Source: Tardiphaga alba
GTDB lineage: Bacteria; Pseudomonadota; Alphaproteobacteria; Rhizobiales; Xanthobacteraceae
Assembly (NCBI RefSeq): GCF_018279705.1
Contig: NZ_CP036498.1
Span: 2,807,001-2,871,000, forward strand
Direction of reading: 5' to 3'
Length of the DNA stretch: 64,000 bases
Positions 28,948-38,374 of this stretch are shown piece by piece. Made by a program: the position numbers and the translations under genes. Below the pieces are notes generated by a model, which was given only the letters and a program-made list of their open reading frames with translations, searched no databases and was not told the origin of the DNA. Each line of letters begins with the position of its first letter. The stretch's first letter is position 1.

Positions 28948-29781
28948 GTGGACTGGATACTGCAAGTTTTCGATCCGGCAACGATCAAGTCGGTTTTCGC
29001 TCAGTTTCAAGTCGAGATGCAGCAGCCCGCATTTTGGGTTGCCGTCGGCAAGATCATCTGGATCAATGTTCTGCTGTCGGGCGACAATGCGCTCGTGATC
29101 GCGCTCGCCTGCCGCGGCCTCGAGCCGAAGCAGCGCATGTGGGGCATGATCCTCGGCGCCGCTGCGGCCGTCATTCTCCGTATCATTTTCACCGGCATCG
29201 TCGCCTCGCTGATGGCACTGCCCTATCTCAAGCTGGTCGGCGGCCTCGCGCTGATCGTCATCGCGGCCAAGCTGCTGGTGCCTGAACCCGAGGAAGAGGA
29301 TGGCGTGAAGGCCGCCTCGAATCTGTGGGCCGCCGTGCAGATCGTGGTGATCGCCGACATCGTGATGAGTCTCGATAACGTGATCGCCGTGGCGGCAGCC
29401 GCCAATGGCAGCGTGCCGTTGCTGATACTGGGTCTGGCCGTCAGCGTCCCGCTGATCGTGGCTGGTGCCGCGCTGATCATGGCGCTGCTCACCCGTCTGC
29501 CGGTTCTGGTCTGGCTCGGTGCCGCACTGCTCGGCTGGGTCGCGGGCGAAGTCATTGCCACCGATCCGGCGGTCCTGCCGGCGCTGCACAGCTTCTTCGG
29601 CGGTGCGCTCGGCGCCAGCCTGGATGGTGTGTTTGCATCGCTCGGCAGCGGCATCCGCTTCACCGGCGACGGCACCGGCGGCGAGATCCTCTGCGGTCTG
29701 CTCGGCATCTTCGTGGTGCTTGCGGTCGGCGGGCTGTGGCGTCGCCGCAGCCAGGCAGCCCATGCAGAGCAGGCGGCGTAA
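28948..29781 (+). CDS. TerC family integral membrane protein
   Basis: A 277-residue membrane protein with seven to nine hydrophobic segments. The paired acidic motifs of the TerC/YjbE family are visible: NVLLSGDNALVIALACRG in the first half and IVMSLDNVIAVAAAANG in the second. Some relatives export manganese or calcium; the substrate here is not known. The start is GTG 28948 after AGAGGGG. A good terminator follows. The 83-bp leader has no sign of a yybP-ykoY riboswitch. Confidence 0.88.
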   Translation: MDWILQVFDPATIKSVFAQFQVEMQQPAFWVAVGKIIWINVLLSGDNALVIALACRGLEPKQRMWGMILGAAAAVILRIIFTGIVASLMALPYLKLVGGLALIVIAAKLLVPEPEEEDGVKAASNLWAAVQIVVIADIVMSLDNVIAVAAAANGSVPLLILGLAVSVPLIVAGAALIMALLTRLPVLVWLGAALLGWVAGEVIATDPAVLPALHSFFGGALGASLDGVFASLGSGIRFTGDGTGGEILCGLLGIFVVLAVGGLWRRRSQAAHAEQAA

Positions 29782-29803
29782 GCTTGCAGTGATCGGAACT
29801 TCA

Positions 29804-29834
29804 AACGGGCGCTTCGGCGCCCGTTTTTGTTTTT
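29804..29834 (+). terminator. rho-independent terminator after the TerC-family gene
   Basis: AACGGGCGC (29804-29812), loop TTCG, then GCGCCCGTT (29817-29825): a perfect 9-bp stem closed by a stable tetraloop and followed by TTTGTTTTTG. This is the clearest intrinsic terminator in the window. Confidence 0.9.
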
Positions 29835-29924
29835 GTAGCCCGGATAGAGCGAAGCGTAATCCGGGGACAGCAGAGCTAATTGAAACGCCGGTCCCCGGAT
29901 TGCGCTGCGCTTCATCCGGGCTAC
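29835..29924. repeat. 90-bp palindromic intergenic repeat, second copy
   Basis: Arms GTAGCCCGGATAGAGCGAAG and GCTGCGCTTCATCCGGGCTAC. The loop ends TGAAACGCCGGTCCCC, the exact reverse complement of the loop start in the copy at 8223-8311, so the element is inserted in the opposite orientation here. It starts directly after the TerC-gene terminator and ends 10 bp before the stop of the convergent ketopantoate-reductase-like gene. Confidence 0.87.
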
Positions 29925-29934
29925 AGCTATGAGC

Positions 29935-30861
29935 CTAGCCCAGCATCTTCCGTTCTCGCGCTTTCACGATGCCGACCACGGTGTCGTTCACCGGTGTCGG
30001 CACGCCGAGCGGTTTGCCAAGGCGCGGGATCGAGCCATTGATCGCGTCGATCTCGCAGCGACGACCGGCCTCATAGTCCAGCAACATCGATGGTTTGGCG
30101 TGCGGGATCTTGCCGCCGAGTTTTCGCACGTGGGCAACGGGATCGCCGACATCGAGCTTGATCCCGGAAGCATGGGCCACCGCAATCGCTTCCTCCGCGC
30201 AGCCGCGCGCGACGCTCCACGCGTCGGGATCGTCGATGATTTCGCCAATGGTCAGCCCGGTGGTGCAGGACGTGCCGGAGAAGGCGACATTCATGATCAG
30301 CTTCTCCCACACCATCTGCTTGATGTCGTCGAACAGCGCGACCTTGAAGCCGGCGGATTCCCAGATCTTTGCGGATGCCTGTACGAGCTGTTTCGGCAGG
30401 CCGGCATAGCTGCCGAAGCGGATCATCTCCATGCCGTTGTGATGGACATGGCCGGGCCCGCGCATGGAGGCGCCGAATCCTCCGACCACGCCGACAGCGA
30501 TGCGATCGGCACCGAGGATGGGCGCCGCGACCTCCGGCGAACCGAGGCCGTTCTGGATGGTCTGTACGACGGTTTCCGGGCCGAGCAGGGGCGCGCAGCT
30601 TTGTGCCGCTGCCTCGACGTCGAAAGCCTTGGTGGCGATGATGACGAGATCGCAGGGGCCGATGCCGTCGGTGGAGGTTGTGCCGTGGATCGGCACGGTG
30701 CGGTCGCCGCTGATGCCTTCGCAGCGCAGGCCGTTCGTGTTCATGGCTTCGGCATGGTCCGGCCAGGCCGTGATCGCATGGACCTCATGGCCGGCATCGA
30801 CCATCAAAGCCGCATAGACCGATCCCATCGCGCCGCAGCCGACAATCGCCACTTTTGCCAT
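29935..30861 (-). CDS. 2-dehydropantoate 2-reductase family protein
   Basis: A 308-residue ApbA/PanE-type protein. It has the NAD(P) motif VAIVGCGAMGSVYAALMVDAG, the KAFD step, the NGLGSPE loop, and the helical C-terminal domain with WEKLIMNVAFSGTSCTTGLTIGEI and KPSMLLDYEAGRRCEIDAINGSI. Canonical PanE reduces ketopantoate with NADPH in pantothenate synthesis; many paralogues act on other keto acids. It is divergent from a branched-chain-type importer, so a role in metabolism of that importer's substrate is possible. ATG 30861 has GGGAG upstream. Confidence 0.83.
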   Translation of the reverse strand: MAKVAIVGCGAMGSVYAALMVDAGHEVHAITAWPDHAEAMNTNGLRCEGISGDRTVPIHGTTSTDGIGPCDLVIIATKAFDVEAAAQSCAPLLGPETVVQTIQNGLGSPEVAAPILGADRIAVGVVGGFGASMRGPGHVHHNGMEMIRFGSYAGLPKQLVQASAKIWESAGFKVALFDDIKQMVWEKLIMNVAFSGTSCTTGLTIGEIIDDPDAWSVARGCAEEAIAVAHASGIKLDVGDPVAHVRKLGGKIPHAKPSMLLDYEAGRRCEIDAINGSIPRLGKPLGVPTPVNDTVVGIVKARERKMLG

Positions 30862-31035
30862 TCGCTCGCTCCCTGCTGTCCAGCTGCGCTTGATTTGCGC
30901 TTCTCGGAATAAGTCCGGTTGCCGGTGATGCGTCAAAATAGTCTTTTGCGACGCGCCCGAGCAATGCATTATGGGCTGCCCGCCTGGCGGGTCCAAAAAA
31001 CAACAAACCGCATTCCGCGGAGCGGGAGAGACCCC

Positions 31036-32331
31036 ATGATACGTCGCTTATTGGCGGCCGCAGCCGTATCGCTGCTTGGCATCACGTCAGCATTTGCGCA
31101 GGACAAGCCGTCCGAATTGCGCATCGGCATCACCACTTACAATTCGGGCGCAGCCTCTGTGTTCGGCGTTCCTGCGCGCGATGCGGCGGAACTGCTGGCC
31201 GAAGATATCAACAAGCGCGGCGGCATTCAGGGCGTGCCGGTGAAGCTCTACTTCATCGACGAAGGCGCCGGCATCGAGACATTGATGACGGAATATCGCC
31301 GTCTGGCGCAGGACACCAAGGTGGACGTGATGTTCGCCTCGATCTCGTCCGGCGTCTGCAACAAGGTCGCGCCGCTGGCCGAAGACCTCAAGATGCTGAA
31401 TTTCATGTGGGACTGCGGCACCCAGCGCATCCTTGAAGACGACAAATATCAGTACGTCTTCCGCACCCAGGCCAATGCGACACCGGAAGTCATGGCGCCG
31501 CTGCTGTATCTCCTGAAGGCGAAGCCGGATTTCAAGACCGTCGCGGTGGTCAATCAGGACTACGCCTGGGGCCGCGACAGCTGGGAGATTTTTTCGGCCG
31601 CGCTGAAGGTCCTGAAGCCGGACGTTAAGGTGGTCGCTGAGTTTTTCCCGAAGTTTGGCGCGCCCGACTTCTCGACGGAAGTCTCGCGTCTACTGGCGCT
31701 GCGCCCGGATGTCGTGCTGTCCACTTCGTGGGGCGGCGATCTCGACACGTTCGTGCGCCAGGCCAACCAGCGCGGCCTGTTCAAGAACTCGCAATTCGTG
31801 TTGCCGTTGGCGGAATCTTCGCTGGAGCGTCTCGGTGCCGACCTGCCGGAAGGCGTCATCGTCGGCGGCCGCGGGGATCACTACTTCCTGCATCCGGAGA
31901 TGAAGAACGATCCGAAGTTCAAGGCTTTCGTTGACGCCTTCAAGGCCAAGACGGGTCGCTATCCGATCTACTCCGTGTTCCACATGGCGCAGGCCTTTGC
32001 GGCGCTCGAAGCTGTGTATGCCAAGGCAGTGCCGGCCAATGGCGGCAAGTGGCCGACCAAGGAGCAGGTCGCCAAGGCGATGCCAGGTCTCAAGTTCCAG
32101 GCCTTCGGCCGCCCGGTGGAGATCCGCGCGGACGGGCAGGGCATCGAGGATCAGTTGATCGGCACCACGCGCCGAGTCCCGGCCTATCCGTTCGCTGTGC
32201 TCGACAAGATGACCATTTTCCCGGCTTCGCAGATGATGCCGCCGGTCGGTCAGAAGTCGGACGCATGGATCAAGACGCTGACGCCGGCGATCATGAACAT
32301 CAAGGTCGACAACTTCTCGTTCGACAAGTGA
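31036..32331 (+). CDS. branched-chain amino acid-type ABC transporter substrate-binding protein
   Basis: A 431-residue periplasmic binding protein (Leu/Ile/Val-BP family, peripla_BP_6). The signal peptide ends ITSAFAQ, followed by LRIGITTYNSGAASVFG and the usual two-lobe pattern, with VAVVNQDYAWGRDSWEIFSAAL as hinge region. It heads a complete SBP-permease-permease-ATPase-ATPase set. The ligand is not evident: such systems carry amino acids, urea, amides or aromatic acids. A strong hairpin lies between this gene and the first permease. Confidence 0.92.
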   Translation: MIRRLLAAAAVSLLGITSAFAQDKPSELRIGITTYNSGAASVFGVPARDAAELLAEDINKRGGIQGVPVKLYFIDEGAGIETLMTEYRRLAQDTKVDVMFASISSGVCNKVAPLAEDLKMLNFMWDCGTQRILEDDKYQYVFRTQANATPEVMAPLLYLLKAKPDFKTVAVVNQDYAWGRDSWEIFSAALKVLKPDVKVVAEFFPKFGAPDFSTEVSRLLALRPDVVLSTSWGGDLDTFVRQANQRGLFKNSQFVLPLAESSLERLGADLPEGVIVGGRGDHYFLHPEMKNDPKFKAFVDAFKAKTGRYPIYSVFHMAQAFAALEAVYAKAVPANGGKWPTKEQVAKAMPGLKFQAFGRPVEIRADGQGIEDQLIGTTRRVPAYPFAVLDKMTIFPASQMMPPVGQKSDAWIKTLTPAIMNIKVDNFSFDK

Positions 32332-32347
32332 TGGCTGCTTAAGAGGC

Positions 32348-32380
32348 ATGCGACGCGCCGGCTCGTCCGGTGCGTCGCAT
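32348..32380 (+). promoter_or_regulatory. intercistronic hairpin between binding protein and permease genes
   Basis: ATGCGACGC (32348-32356) pairs with GCGTCGCAT (32372-32380). After one G/T position, CCGG pairs with CCGG around the loop CTCGT. It sits 17 bp after the binding-protein stop, and its 3' arm touches the GGGAGG ribosome site (32381-32386) of the permease. Such hairpins usually protect the upstream message so the binding protein is made in excess. Confidence 0.6.
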
Positions 32381-32392
32381 GGGAGGTTTGCA

Positions 32393-33298
32393 ATGTCGTT
32401 CGATACCCTGATGCTCGCGATCTGCGATGGCGTGGCCTACGCCTCGCTCGTCTTTCTCGTCGCGGTGGGACTTACATTCGTGTTCGGCGTGCTCGGCGTG
32501 CTGAACATCGCCCATGGTTCCTTCTACGCCTTCGGCGCCTATCTGGCCGTGACCGGTGGCGTTGCGCTGACCAAGGCCGGCTACAGTCCTTGGCTGACAT
32601 TCCCGATGTTGTTCGTGGCGGCCGTGGCAGTAGGCGCGATCCTTGGCGGTGCGATGGAGAAGTTTCTGCTCCAGCGCATCTATGCCAAGGAGCAGGTGCT
32701 GCAGATCCTCGTCACCTTTGCCGTCTTCATGATCCTGGAAAACGTGCAGCGCCTGATCTGGGGCGTGCAGCCTTATTTCATGTCGGAGCCGCTGCAGCTG
32801 CTCGGCAATGTCTCGGTGTTCGGGATCACTTATACCGCCTATCAAACGATCTTCCTGCCGGTGCTGGCCGTCGTCGTGCTGGTCTGCCTGCGCTATTTCC
32901 TGCGTTATACGGCGGTCGGCGCGCAGATCCTGGCGGTGACCGAGGATCGCGAAGCCGCCTGCGCGATCGGCATCAACGCCCAGAAAATCTATTTCGTGAC
33001 CTTCATCGTCGGCGCGACGCTGGCGGCACTTGGCGGTGCGCTGGCAGCGCCGACGACATCGCTGATCCCCGGCATGGGCGCGGAGATGATCGTGCTGTCC
33101 TTTGCGGTGGCGGCGACCGCGGGCCTCGGCCAGATCGAGGGCGCCGCGGTGGCAGCGCTGATGATCGGGCTCGGCCGCTCGCTTGCGGTCTACACCGCGC
33201 CGGAATTCGAGGTGCTGGTGCCCTATATCCTGATGGTGATCGTGCTGATCTTCCGCCCGAGCGGTCTGTTCGGCGTGCAGCAGTTGCGGAAGATCTGA
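32393..33298 (+). CDS. branched-chain amino acid-type ABC transporter permease (LivH-like)
   Basis: A 301-residue inner-membrane permease with about eight hydrophobic segments. The LivH signature VGVLNIAHGSFYAFGAYLA-type sequence is present (GVLGVLNIAHGSFYAFGAY), with the coupling loop DREAACAIGINAQKIYFVTFIVGA before the later segments. ATG 32393 with GGGAGG 6 bp upstream is preferred to the in-frame upstream start inside the hairpin. It overlaps nothing and is followed after 1 bp by the LivM-like gene. Confidence 0.93.
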   Translation: MSFDTLMLAICDGVAYASLVFLVAVGLTFVFGVLGVLNIAHGSFYAFGAYLAVTGGVALTKAGYSPWLTFPMLFVAAVAVGAILGGAMEKFLLQRIYAKEQVLQILVTFAVFMILENVQRLIWGVQPYFMSEPLQLLGNVSVFGITYTAYQTIFLPVLAVVVLVCLRYFLRYTAVGAQILAVTEDREAACAIGINAQKIYFVTFIVGATLAALGGALAAPTTSLIPGMGAEMIVLSFAVAATAGLGQIEGAAVAALMIGLGRSLAVYTAPEFEVLVPYILMVIVLIFRPSGLFGVQQLRKI

Positions 33299-33299
33299 C

Positions 33300-34262
33300 A
33301 TGACCTTGCGCAATATCTCCCTCATTCTCGTCGCGCTGGTGCTGGCTGCCGTCCCGGTCTTCGCCGGTTCGATCCAGACTTTCATGGCCATCGTATTCGC
33401 CAAAAGCCTCGCAGTGCTTGGCATCATCCTGCTGCTGCAGGCCGGGCAGGTGTCGTTCGGCCACGGCATGTTCTTCGCAACCGGTGCCTATACGGTCGCC
33501 TTCCTCGGTCGCTATCTCGGTGGTGGCGATCTTGTCCTGCTGGTGGCTGCGGGGCTTGTGACGTCGCTGGTGCTCGGCGTCGCTGTCGGCCTGTTCGTGG
33601 TGCGTTATCGCTACATCTTCTTCGGCATGCTGAATCTTGCTTTCTCCATGGTGCTGTATTCGATCCTGGAAAAGTTCTTCCATCTCACAGGCGGGTCGGA
33701 CGGCGTTCGCATCCGGCGCCCGACTTTTCTTGGTCAGACCTTCGATCGCGGCCAGTTCGATACGGTGATCTATTACGCCACGCTGGTGATGGCGCTGGGC
33801 GCCGCCATTCTGGTCTGGCGCTATCTGAAGAGCCCGCTCGGGCAGGCGCTGAAGGCCATCAAGACCAACGAGACGCGGCTGGAATATATCGGCCTGTCCG
33901 CCCGGTCGGTGCTGCTGGTGGGCTATGTCATCTCGGCGGTGTTGTGCGGCCTCGGCGGTGCCTCGCTTGGCATCATCCAGGGCATTGCCACGCCGGAATA
34001 CACCTACTGGACCCGCTCCAGCGAATTCGTCTTCATCGCCATCCTGGGAGGGATCGGCAATGTCGCCGGCGCGCTGACGGGATCGCTGGTCTATGAGGCC
34101 GTACGCACCTATGCAGCGGCCTTTGTCGCGGATTCCTGGCAGCTCATTCTCGGCTTTGTGCTGCTGGTCATCATCCTGCGTGCACCGGAAGGGATCGTCG
34201 GTCTCGCGACCTCGATGGCTGAACGTCGCCGTGCATCACGTGCCGTGGAGACTGGCAAATGA
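33300..34262 (+). CDS. branched-chain amino acid-type ABC transporter permease (LivM-like)
   Basis: A 320-residue permease with about nine hydrophobic segments. The family stretch LQAGQVSFGHGMFFATGAY is present, and the coupling loop reads LGQALKAIKTNETRLEYIGLSARSVLLVGYVISA. It pairs with the LivH-like subunit to form the channel. The 3' end overlaps the next ATG by 4 bp (ATGA at 34259-34262), so it is translationally coupled to the ATPase gene. Confidence 0.93.
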   Translation: MTLRNISLILVALVLAAVPVFAGSIQTFMAIVFAKSLAVLGIILLLQAGQVSFGHGMFFATGAYTVAFLGRYLGGGDLVLLVAAGLVTSLVLGVAVGLFVVRYRYIFFGMLNLAFSMVLYSILEKFFHLTGGSDGVRIRRPTFLGQTFDRGQFDTVIYYATLVMALGAAILVWRYLKSPLGQALKAIKTNETRLEYIGLSARSVLLVGYVISAVLCGLGGASLGIIQGIATPEYTYWTRSSEFVFIAILGGIGNVAGALTGSLVYEAVRTYAAAFVADSWQLILGFVLLVIILRAPEGIVGLATSMAERRRASRAVETGK

Positions 34263-35014
34263 GCGCGGCAGCCAACACCGTTCTTCTCGAGGCCCGTGGG
34301 CTCGACATCCGTTTTGGCGGTGTCGTCGCGGCCGATGGCATCGATCTCGACGTCTATGGCGGCGAGAACCTCGCCATCATCGGCCCCAATGGCGCGGGCA
34401 AGACGACGTTCCTCAATATCTGCACCGGCTATCTCAGGCCGAAGGCAGGTTCGGTCCGGTTCGAGAACAAGGAAATCACCGCGCATCCGCCGCGCGAGAT
34501 AACACGGCTCGGCATCGCCCGCGCATTCCAGATCCCGCAGTTGTTCACCGAACAGACGGTGCTGGAAAACATGCTGCTGGCGGCGGCGTCGCGCGAGCGG
34601 CGCTGGAACCCGTTCCGGCCGCTGGACCGGATCGCCGAGCGCGACGAGATGATCGCACTGCTCGAACTGGTGGATTGCGCCGATCACCGCAACAAGCATG
34701 CGGGCGAACTGCCCGAGGGGCATCGCAAGCTCATCGACATCGCGATCGCGCTGGCGTTGAAGCCGAAGCTGCTGCTGATGGATGAGCCCACATCAGGCGT
34801 CGCGTCGGCCGACAAGTTCGGCGTGATGGAAATCCTTGTCGCGGCGCTGGCCAAGGCAAAAGTCGCATCGGTGTTCGTCGAGCACGACATGGACATGGTG
34901 CAACGCTATGCAAACCGGGTCGCCGTCTGGAGCACCGGCAAGATCCAGCGCGTCGGGCCGCCCGGCGAAGTGCTGAACGACGCGGATGTGATCCGCACGG
35001 TGATTGGAGGCTGA
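34259..35014 (+). CDS. branched-chain amino acid-type ABC transporter ATP-binding protein (LivG-like)
   Basis: A 251-residue ATPase. Walker A is GPNGAGKTT (about 43-51), Walker B LLLMDEPTSGV, with the H-loop in VFVEHDMDMV. The signature motif is degenerate (ELPEGHRKLIDIA rather than LSGGQ), which occurs in LivG-type subunits. The C-terminus has the LivG extension. Its stop is 1 bp before the LivF-like ATG. Confidence 0.93.
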   Translation: MSAAANTVLLEARGLDIRFGGVVAADGIDLDVYGGENLAIIGPNGAGKTTFLNICTGYLRPKAGSVRFENKEITAHPPREITRLGIARAFQIPQLFTEQTVLENMLLAAASRERRWNPFRPLDRIAERDEMIALLELVDCADHRNKHAGELPEGHRKLIDIAIALALKPKLLLMDEPTSGVASADKFGVMEILVAALAKAKVASVFVEHDMDMVQRYANRVAVWSTGKIQRVGPPGEVLNDADVIRTVIGG

Positions 35015-35015
35015 C

Positions 35016-35693
35016 ATGCTGACATTGAATGGCGTGACGGTCTCTTTCGGCAGCGTTCCGGTGTTGCGGAACGTGTCCTTCGCCCTGAAGCAGGGCGAGA
35101 CGGTCGCGTTCGTCGGTCGTAACGGCGCCGGCAAGACGACCACGCTCCGCACCATTATGGGCTTCACCAAAAACGGCGGAGAACTGCTGTTCGACGGGCG
35201 CGATCTCAACAAGGTCGAATCCCATCTCCGGCCCGGCCTCGGCATCGGTTACGCGCCGGAGGATCGCCGGCTGTTTTCGCGCTTCACGGTGGAGGAGAAC
35301 ATCCTGCTGCCAGCGCGCGTCGCCAGTCTCACGGCAGCGGAGACCGAGCGCCGCCTCGGCCGCGTCTATGACATCCTGCCGGAGCTCAAGGACATGGCCA
35401 AGCGGCCGGCCGGATCGGTGTCCGGCGGGCAGGGCAAGATGGTGGCGCTCGGCCGCGCACTAATGATCGCGACGCGGCTGATCCTGCTCGATGAGCCGTT
35501 TCAGGGCCTCGCGCCGGTGCTCGCCAATCGCTACGCCGAAGCATTGCGGCGACTGCGCGATGCCGATCCGAACCTGGCGCTGATCATCACCGAGTCCAAT
35601 CCGCATCTGCTCCGCAGTTTTGCGGAGCGTATCATCACCATCGAGCGCGGCGAGATCGCGACGGATGTGCCGAATACGGATGTGGCGGCGTAG
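35016..35693 (+). CDS. branched-chain amino acid-type ABC transporter ATP-binding protein (LivF-like)
   Basis: A 225-residue ATPase with Walker A GRNGAGKTTTLRTIMG, the LivF stretch GIGYAPEDRRLFSRFTVEENIL, signature SVSGGQGKMVALGRAL and Walker B LILLDEPFQGLAPV. It completes the five-gene importer. ATG 35016 is used rather than the in-frame ATG at 35004 inside the previous gene. A hairpin repeat (35712-35809) follows and may end transcription. Confidence 0.93.
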   Translation: MLTLNGVTVSFGSVPVLRNVSFALKQGETVAFVGRNGAGKTTTLRTIMGFTKNGGELLFDGRDLNKVESHLRPGLGIGYAPEDRRLFSRFTVEENILLPARVASLTAAETERRLGRVYDILPELKDMAKRPAGSVSGGQGKMVALGRALMIATRLILLDEPFQGLAPVLANRYAEALRRLRDADPNLALIITESNPHLLRSFAERIITIERGEIATDVPNTDVAA

Positions 35694-35711
35694 GCGCCAA
35701 AGCCACAGCTT

Positions 35712-35809
35712 GTCGTCCCTGCGAAAGCAGGGACCCAGTAAACGTTGTCGTCGCGAGGAATGTTGGCATCAGTGTCTACTGGATCGCCCGGTCAAGCCGG
35801 GCGACGACA
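35712..35809. repeat. intergenic repeat of two hairpins (GTCGTCCCTGCG... type)
   Basis: Two hairpins back to back: GTCCCTGCGAAAGCAGGGAC at 35715-35734, and CGCCCGGTCAAGCCGGGCG at 35786-35804. The outer ends GTCGTC and GACGAC are also complementary. CCCAGTA in the left half mirrors TACTGG in the right half. It sits between convergent genes and probably terminates both. A related layout is seen at 55381-55503. Confidence 0.75.
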
Positions 35810-35816
35810 GTGAGAG

Positions 35817-36200
35817 CTACTTTTTCTTGCCCTTGGCAGCCTTCTTGGCTTTGACAGACGCCTTGGCAGCCTTCTTGGCCGGCTTCGGCGCCTTCTCGGC
35901 CGGAGCCTTTGCAGCTTCTGCAGCCGCCTTGGCGGCGAATGCGTCGCTGGCCATCCGCATCGAGCGGGCAAAGCTGTCGGCGGCGTTGTCGGCGGAAACC
36001 TGCAGGCGACGCATAGCGGCAGCGCCTTGCTCGACCACGTCCTTGGCAGCCTGCTTGTAGCGCTCCTTGGATGTTGCGTCCTTGGCCTTTGCAGCCAGGC
36101 CGGTGAAATGATCGCGCCGCGCCTTGATGGCTGCGAGAAGCGTCTTGTTCTGCTGCTTCGCGGTCTGCCGGATGACCACGTCTATATCGGCGCCCGCCAT
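35817..36200 (-). CDS. basic protein with histone H1-like Lys/Ala tail
   Basis: A 127-residue protein. The N-terminal two-thirds is helical and charged (ADIDVVIRQTAKQQNKTLLAAIKARRDHFTGLAAKAKDATSKERYKQ). The last 45 residues are Lys/Ala/Pro repeats (KAPKPAKKAAKASVKAKKAAKGKKK). Such tails bind nucleic acid in bacterial H1-like proteins or polyhydroxyalkanoate granule proteins. Which applies is unknown. ATG 36200 has GGAAG 6 bp upstream. Confidence 0.75.
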   Translation of the reverse strand: MAGADIDVVIRQTAKQQNKTLLAAIKARRDHFTGLAAKAKDATSKERYKQAAKDVVEQGAAAMRRLQVSADNAADSFARSMRMASDAFAAKAAAEAAKAPAEKAPKPAKKAAKASVKAKKAAKGKKK

Positions 36201-36363
36201 ATCTTGCTTCCTTAATGATCGGTTAAACACTCGCTCGCGCAGACTATGCGGATACCGCTATTGTTTTGCAATCGGCGGCCCGCCCGCATAATGCTTGGCG
36301 ATCGGAGCACTCGCATAGCACCGATAATGTTCGAGTTTTGCTAACGCGGGCGGCTCCGAGGTG

Positions 36364-38321
36364 ATGAAAAACACGCGCATCCGCGTCAGTTTCCGGACAT
36401 CGATCATCGCCCTGTTCGTCGGCATCGTGCTGACGGTAGGGCTGGCGCTGCTTTATCTCAGCTTCAGTCGCGTCAACGCCATCGTGCGCACCGCCGCATC
36501 GTCCTATCTCAGCACGGTGGCGCAGGCCTCCGCCGACCGCATCGATGGGCAGCTCAAATCGGTGCGTGACAACCTGGACATCCTGCGCGGCATCCCGTCG
36601 GTGCAGGAGGCGGATATCTCCGACAATCTGCGCTTCTACAGCCTGCTGGCCTCGATGCTGCGGAACAATGCGCAGCTCTCCAATCTCTATGTCGGCTATT
36701 CCGATGGCTCGTTCCTGGAGCTTGATTTCATCGATCGGTCTGGCCCGGAAGCGCGCAAGCGGATCGGGGCGCCGGACGGTGCGAAATTTCGGCTGTTCGT
36801 GATCGCGAAACTGGCAACCACCGGCGCATTGCAGGCCTCAACGGCCTATCTGGACGATGCATTGCGGGTACTCGCGCGCGCGTCCGGCCCGGATGATTTC
36901 GATCCGCGCAAGCGTCCCTGGTATGAGGGGGCATTCGAGCCGGACGCCGCGCTGCTCACCGCGCCCTATATTTTCCATCTCACCGACAATGTCGGCTACA
37001 CCGTGCGGATGCCCATCGGCAGTGGACGCGACGGGGTGGTCGCGGGCGACATCCTGATCGGCGAGGCCGAGACGATGCTGCGCCAGCAGGGGCTTGGCGG
37101 GGCCGGTATGGCATTCCTGTTCGACGATGCCGGCCGGGTGATTGCACATCCGGATCTGTCCAAATGGCTCAGCGCGCGTAGCACGAGCAATCAGCTGGCC
37201 GCCCTGCCGCGCCTGACCGACCTCGACACGGTCGGTGCTACGGCGGCGATCGAAGCCTGGCGCCGAACGGGCGTAAGCGAGCAATTCTTCCGGGATCGCG
37301 ATGGCCGCGAATATCTGGCGGCGCTGCGACCGGTGGTCGTCGCCGGCACGGCTGACCTGCGGATTGTCGTCTTTGCACCCGTCGATAAATTCTATTCGGA
37401 GATCGTAGCAGAGCGGCGATCCTTGATCATTGTCGCCATTCTGTTGCTGCTGGCCGCGCTACCTGCCGCATTCCTGATCGGCAACCGGCTGTCGCTATCG
37501 CTGCGCATCCTGTCGCGGGAAGTGGATCGCATCCAGCGTTTCCGCTTCTCCACGATGCCACGGCTGCGCTCGCCGATCCGGGAGATCGATGATCTCGGTC
37601 GCTCGGTCTACACCATGCGTTCGCTGGTCCAGACATTCTCCAATTTCGTCCCCAAGCGGCTGGTGCAGCAACTCGTGGAGACCGGTGACTCCATGGAGCT
37701 TGGGGCATCAGGCGCGAGGCAACCATCCTGTTCACCGACGTCGAGAATTTCACCAGCATGACCGAGGACAGGGATCCGACCCAGGTGATGCTTTATACGT
37801 CGCGCTATTTTGCTGCGATGTCTAACGTCATCGCGGCACATCACGGGACTGTCGACAAGTTCATCGGGGATGCCGTGATGGGGATCTGGAATGCGCCGGT
37901 CGAACATGATGAGCACGTTTTGCAGGCCTGTGAAGCGGTGCTGCGCTGTATCGAAGCCAATCAGGCTTTGAATGACGAATTCGCGCGCGAGGGCTGGCCG
38001 GCCTACAAAACGCGCTTCGGGCTGCATGTCGGCGATGCCATGATCGGGAATATCGGTTCGTCCGATCGAATGAACTATACCGCGCTCGGCGCCACGGTGA
38101 ACCTGGCGTCTCGGCTTGAGACACTCAACAAGGACTATGGAACGCGGGTGCTCGTCAGTCAGGCGGTCAAAGACGCGGCAGAATCGCGTTTTGCATTCCG
38201 CAGCGTTGCGACCATCAAGCCTAAGGGCTTTGCCAAAGAGGTCGGCGTTTACGAATTGCTTGGCCGCCACACCGATGCGCCGGAGTTGCCTTTGACGGAT
38301 GTCGTCAGTCCCGCTGTTTGA
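36364..38321 (+). CDS. membrane class III adenylate/guanylate cyclase with periplasmic sensor (frameshifted in this sequence)
   Basis: One gene split by a frameshift. The first part has a membrane helix (about 13-33), a periplasmic Cache-like sensor with KRPWYEGAF and TAPYIF, a second helix (about 358-378), a HAMP-like segment, and FVPKRLVQQLVETGDSMELG. The second part continues ATILFTDVENFTSMTEDRDP (metal Asp), DKFIGDAVMGIW (second metal Asp) and NYTALGATVNLASRLE. The break is at the G run 37702-37705; one added G joins the frames into about 652 residues. Restored, it should make cAMP (or cGMP) in response to an extracytoplasmic ligand. GTG at 36361 is an alternative start. Confidence 0.88.
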
Positions 38322-38374
38322 TCGCGCCAATTCGCGCTATAGACGAACACCGTCAGCGTCCATGCAGCTCACTC

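Noticed and set aside
36361..38321. Two separate genes: a sensor protein and a free-standing cyclase
   Set aside because: The second frame begins in the middle of the cyclase domain, after the first metal-binding Asp motif, which is only recovered by joining the frames with one base at 37702-37705.
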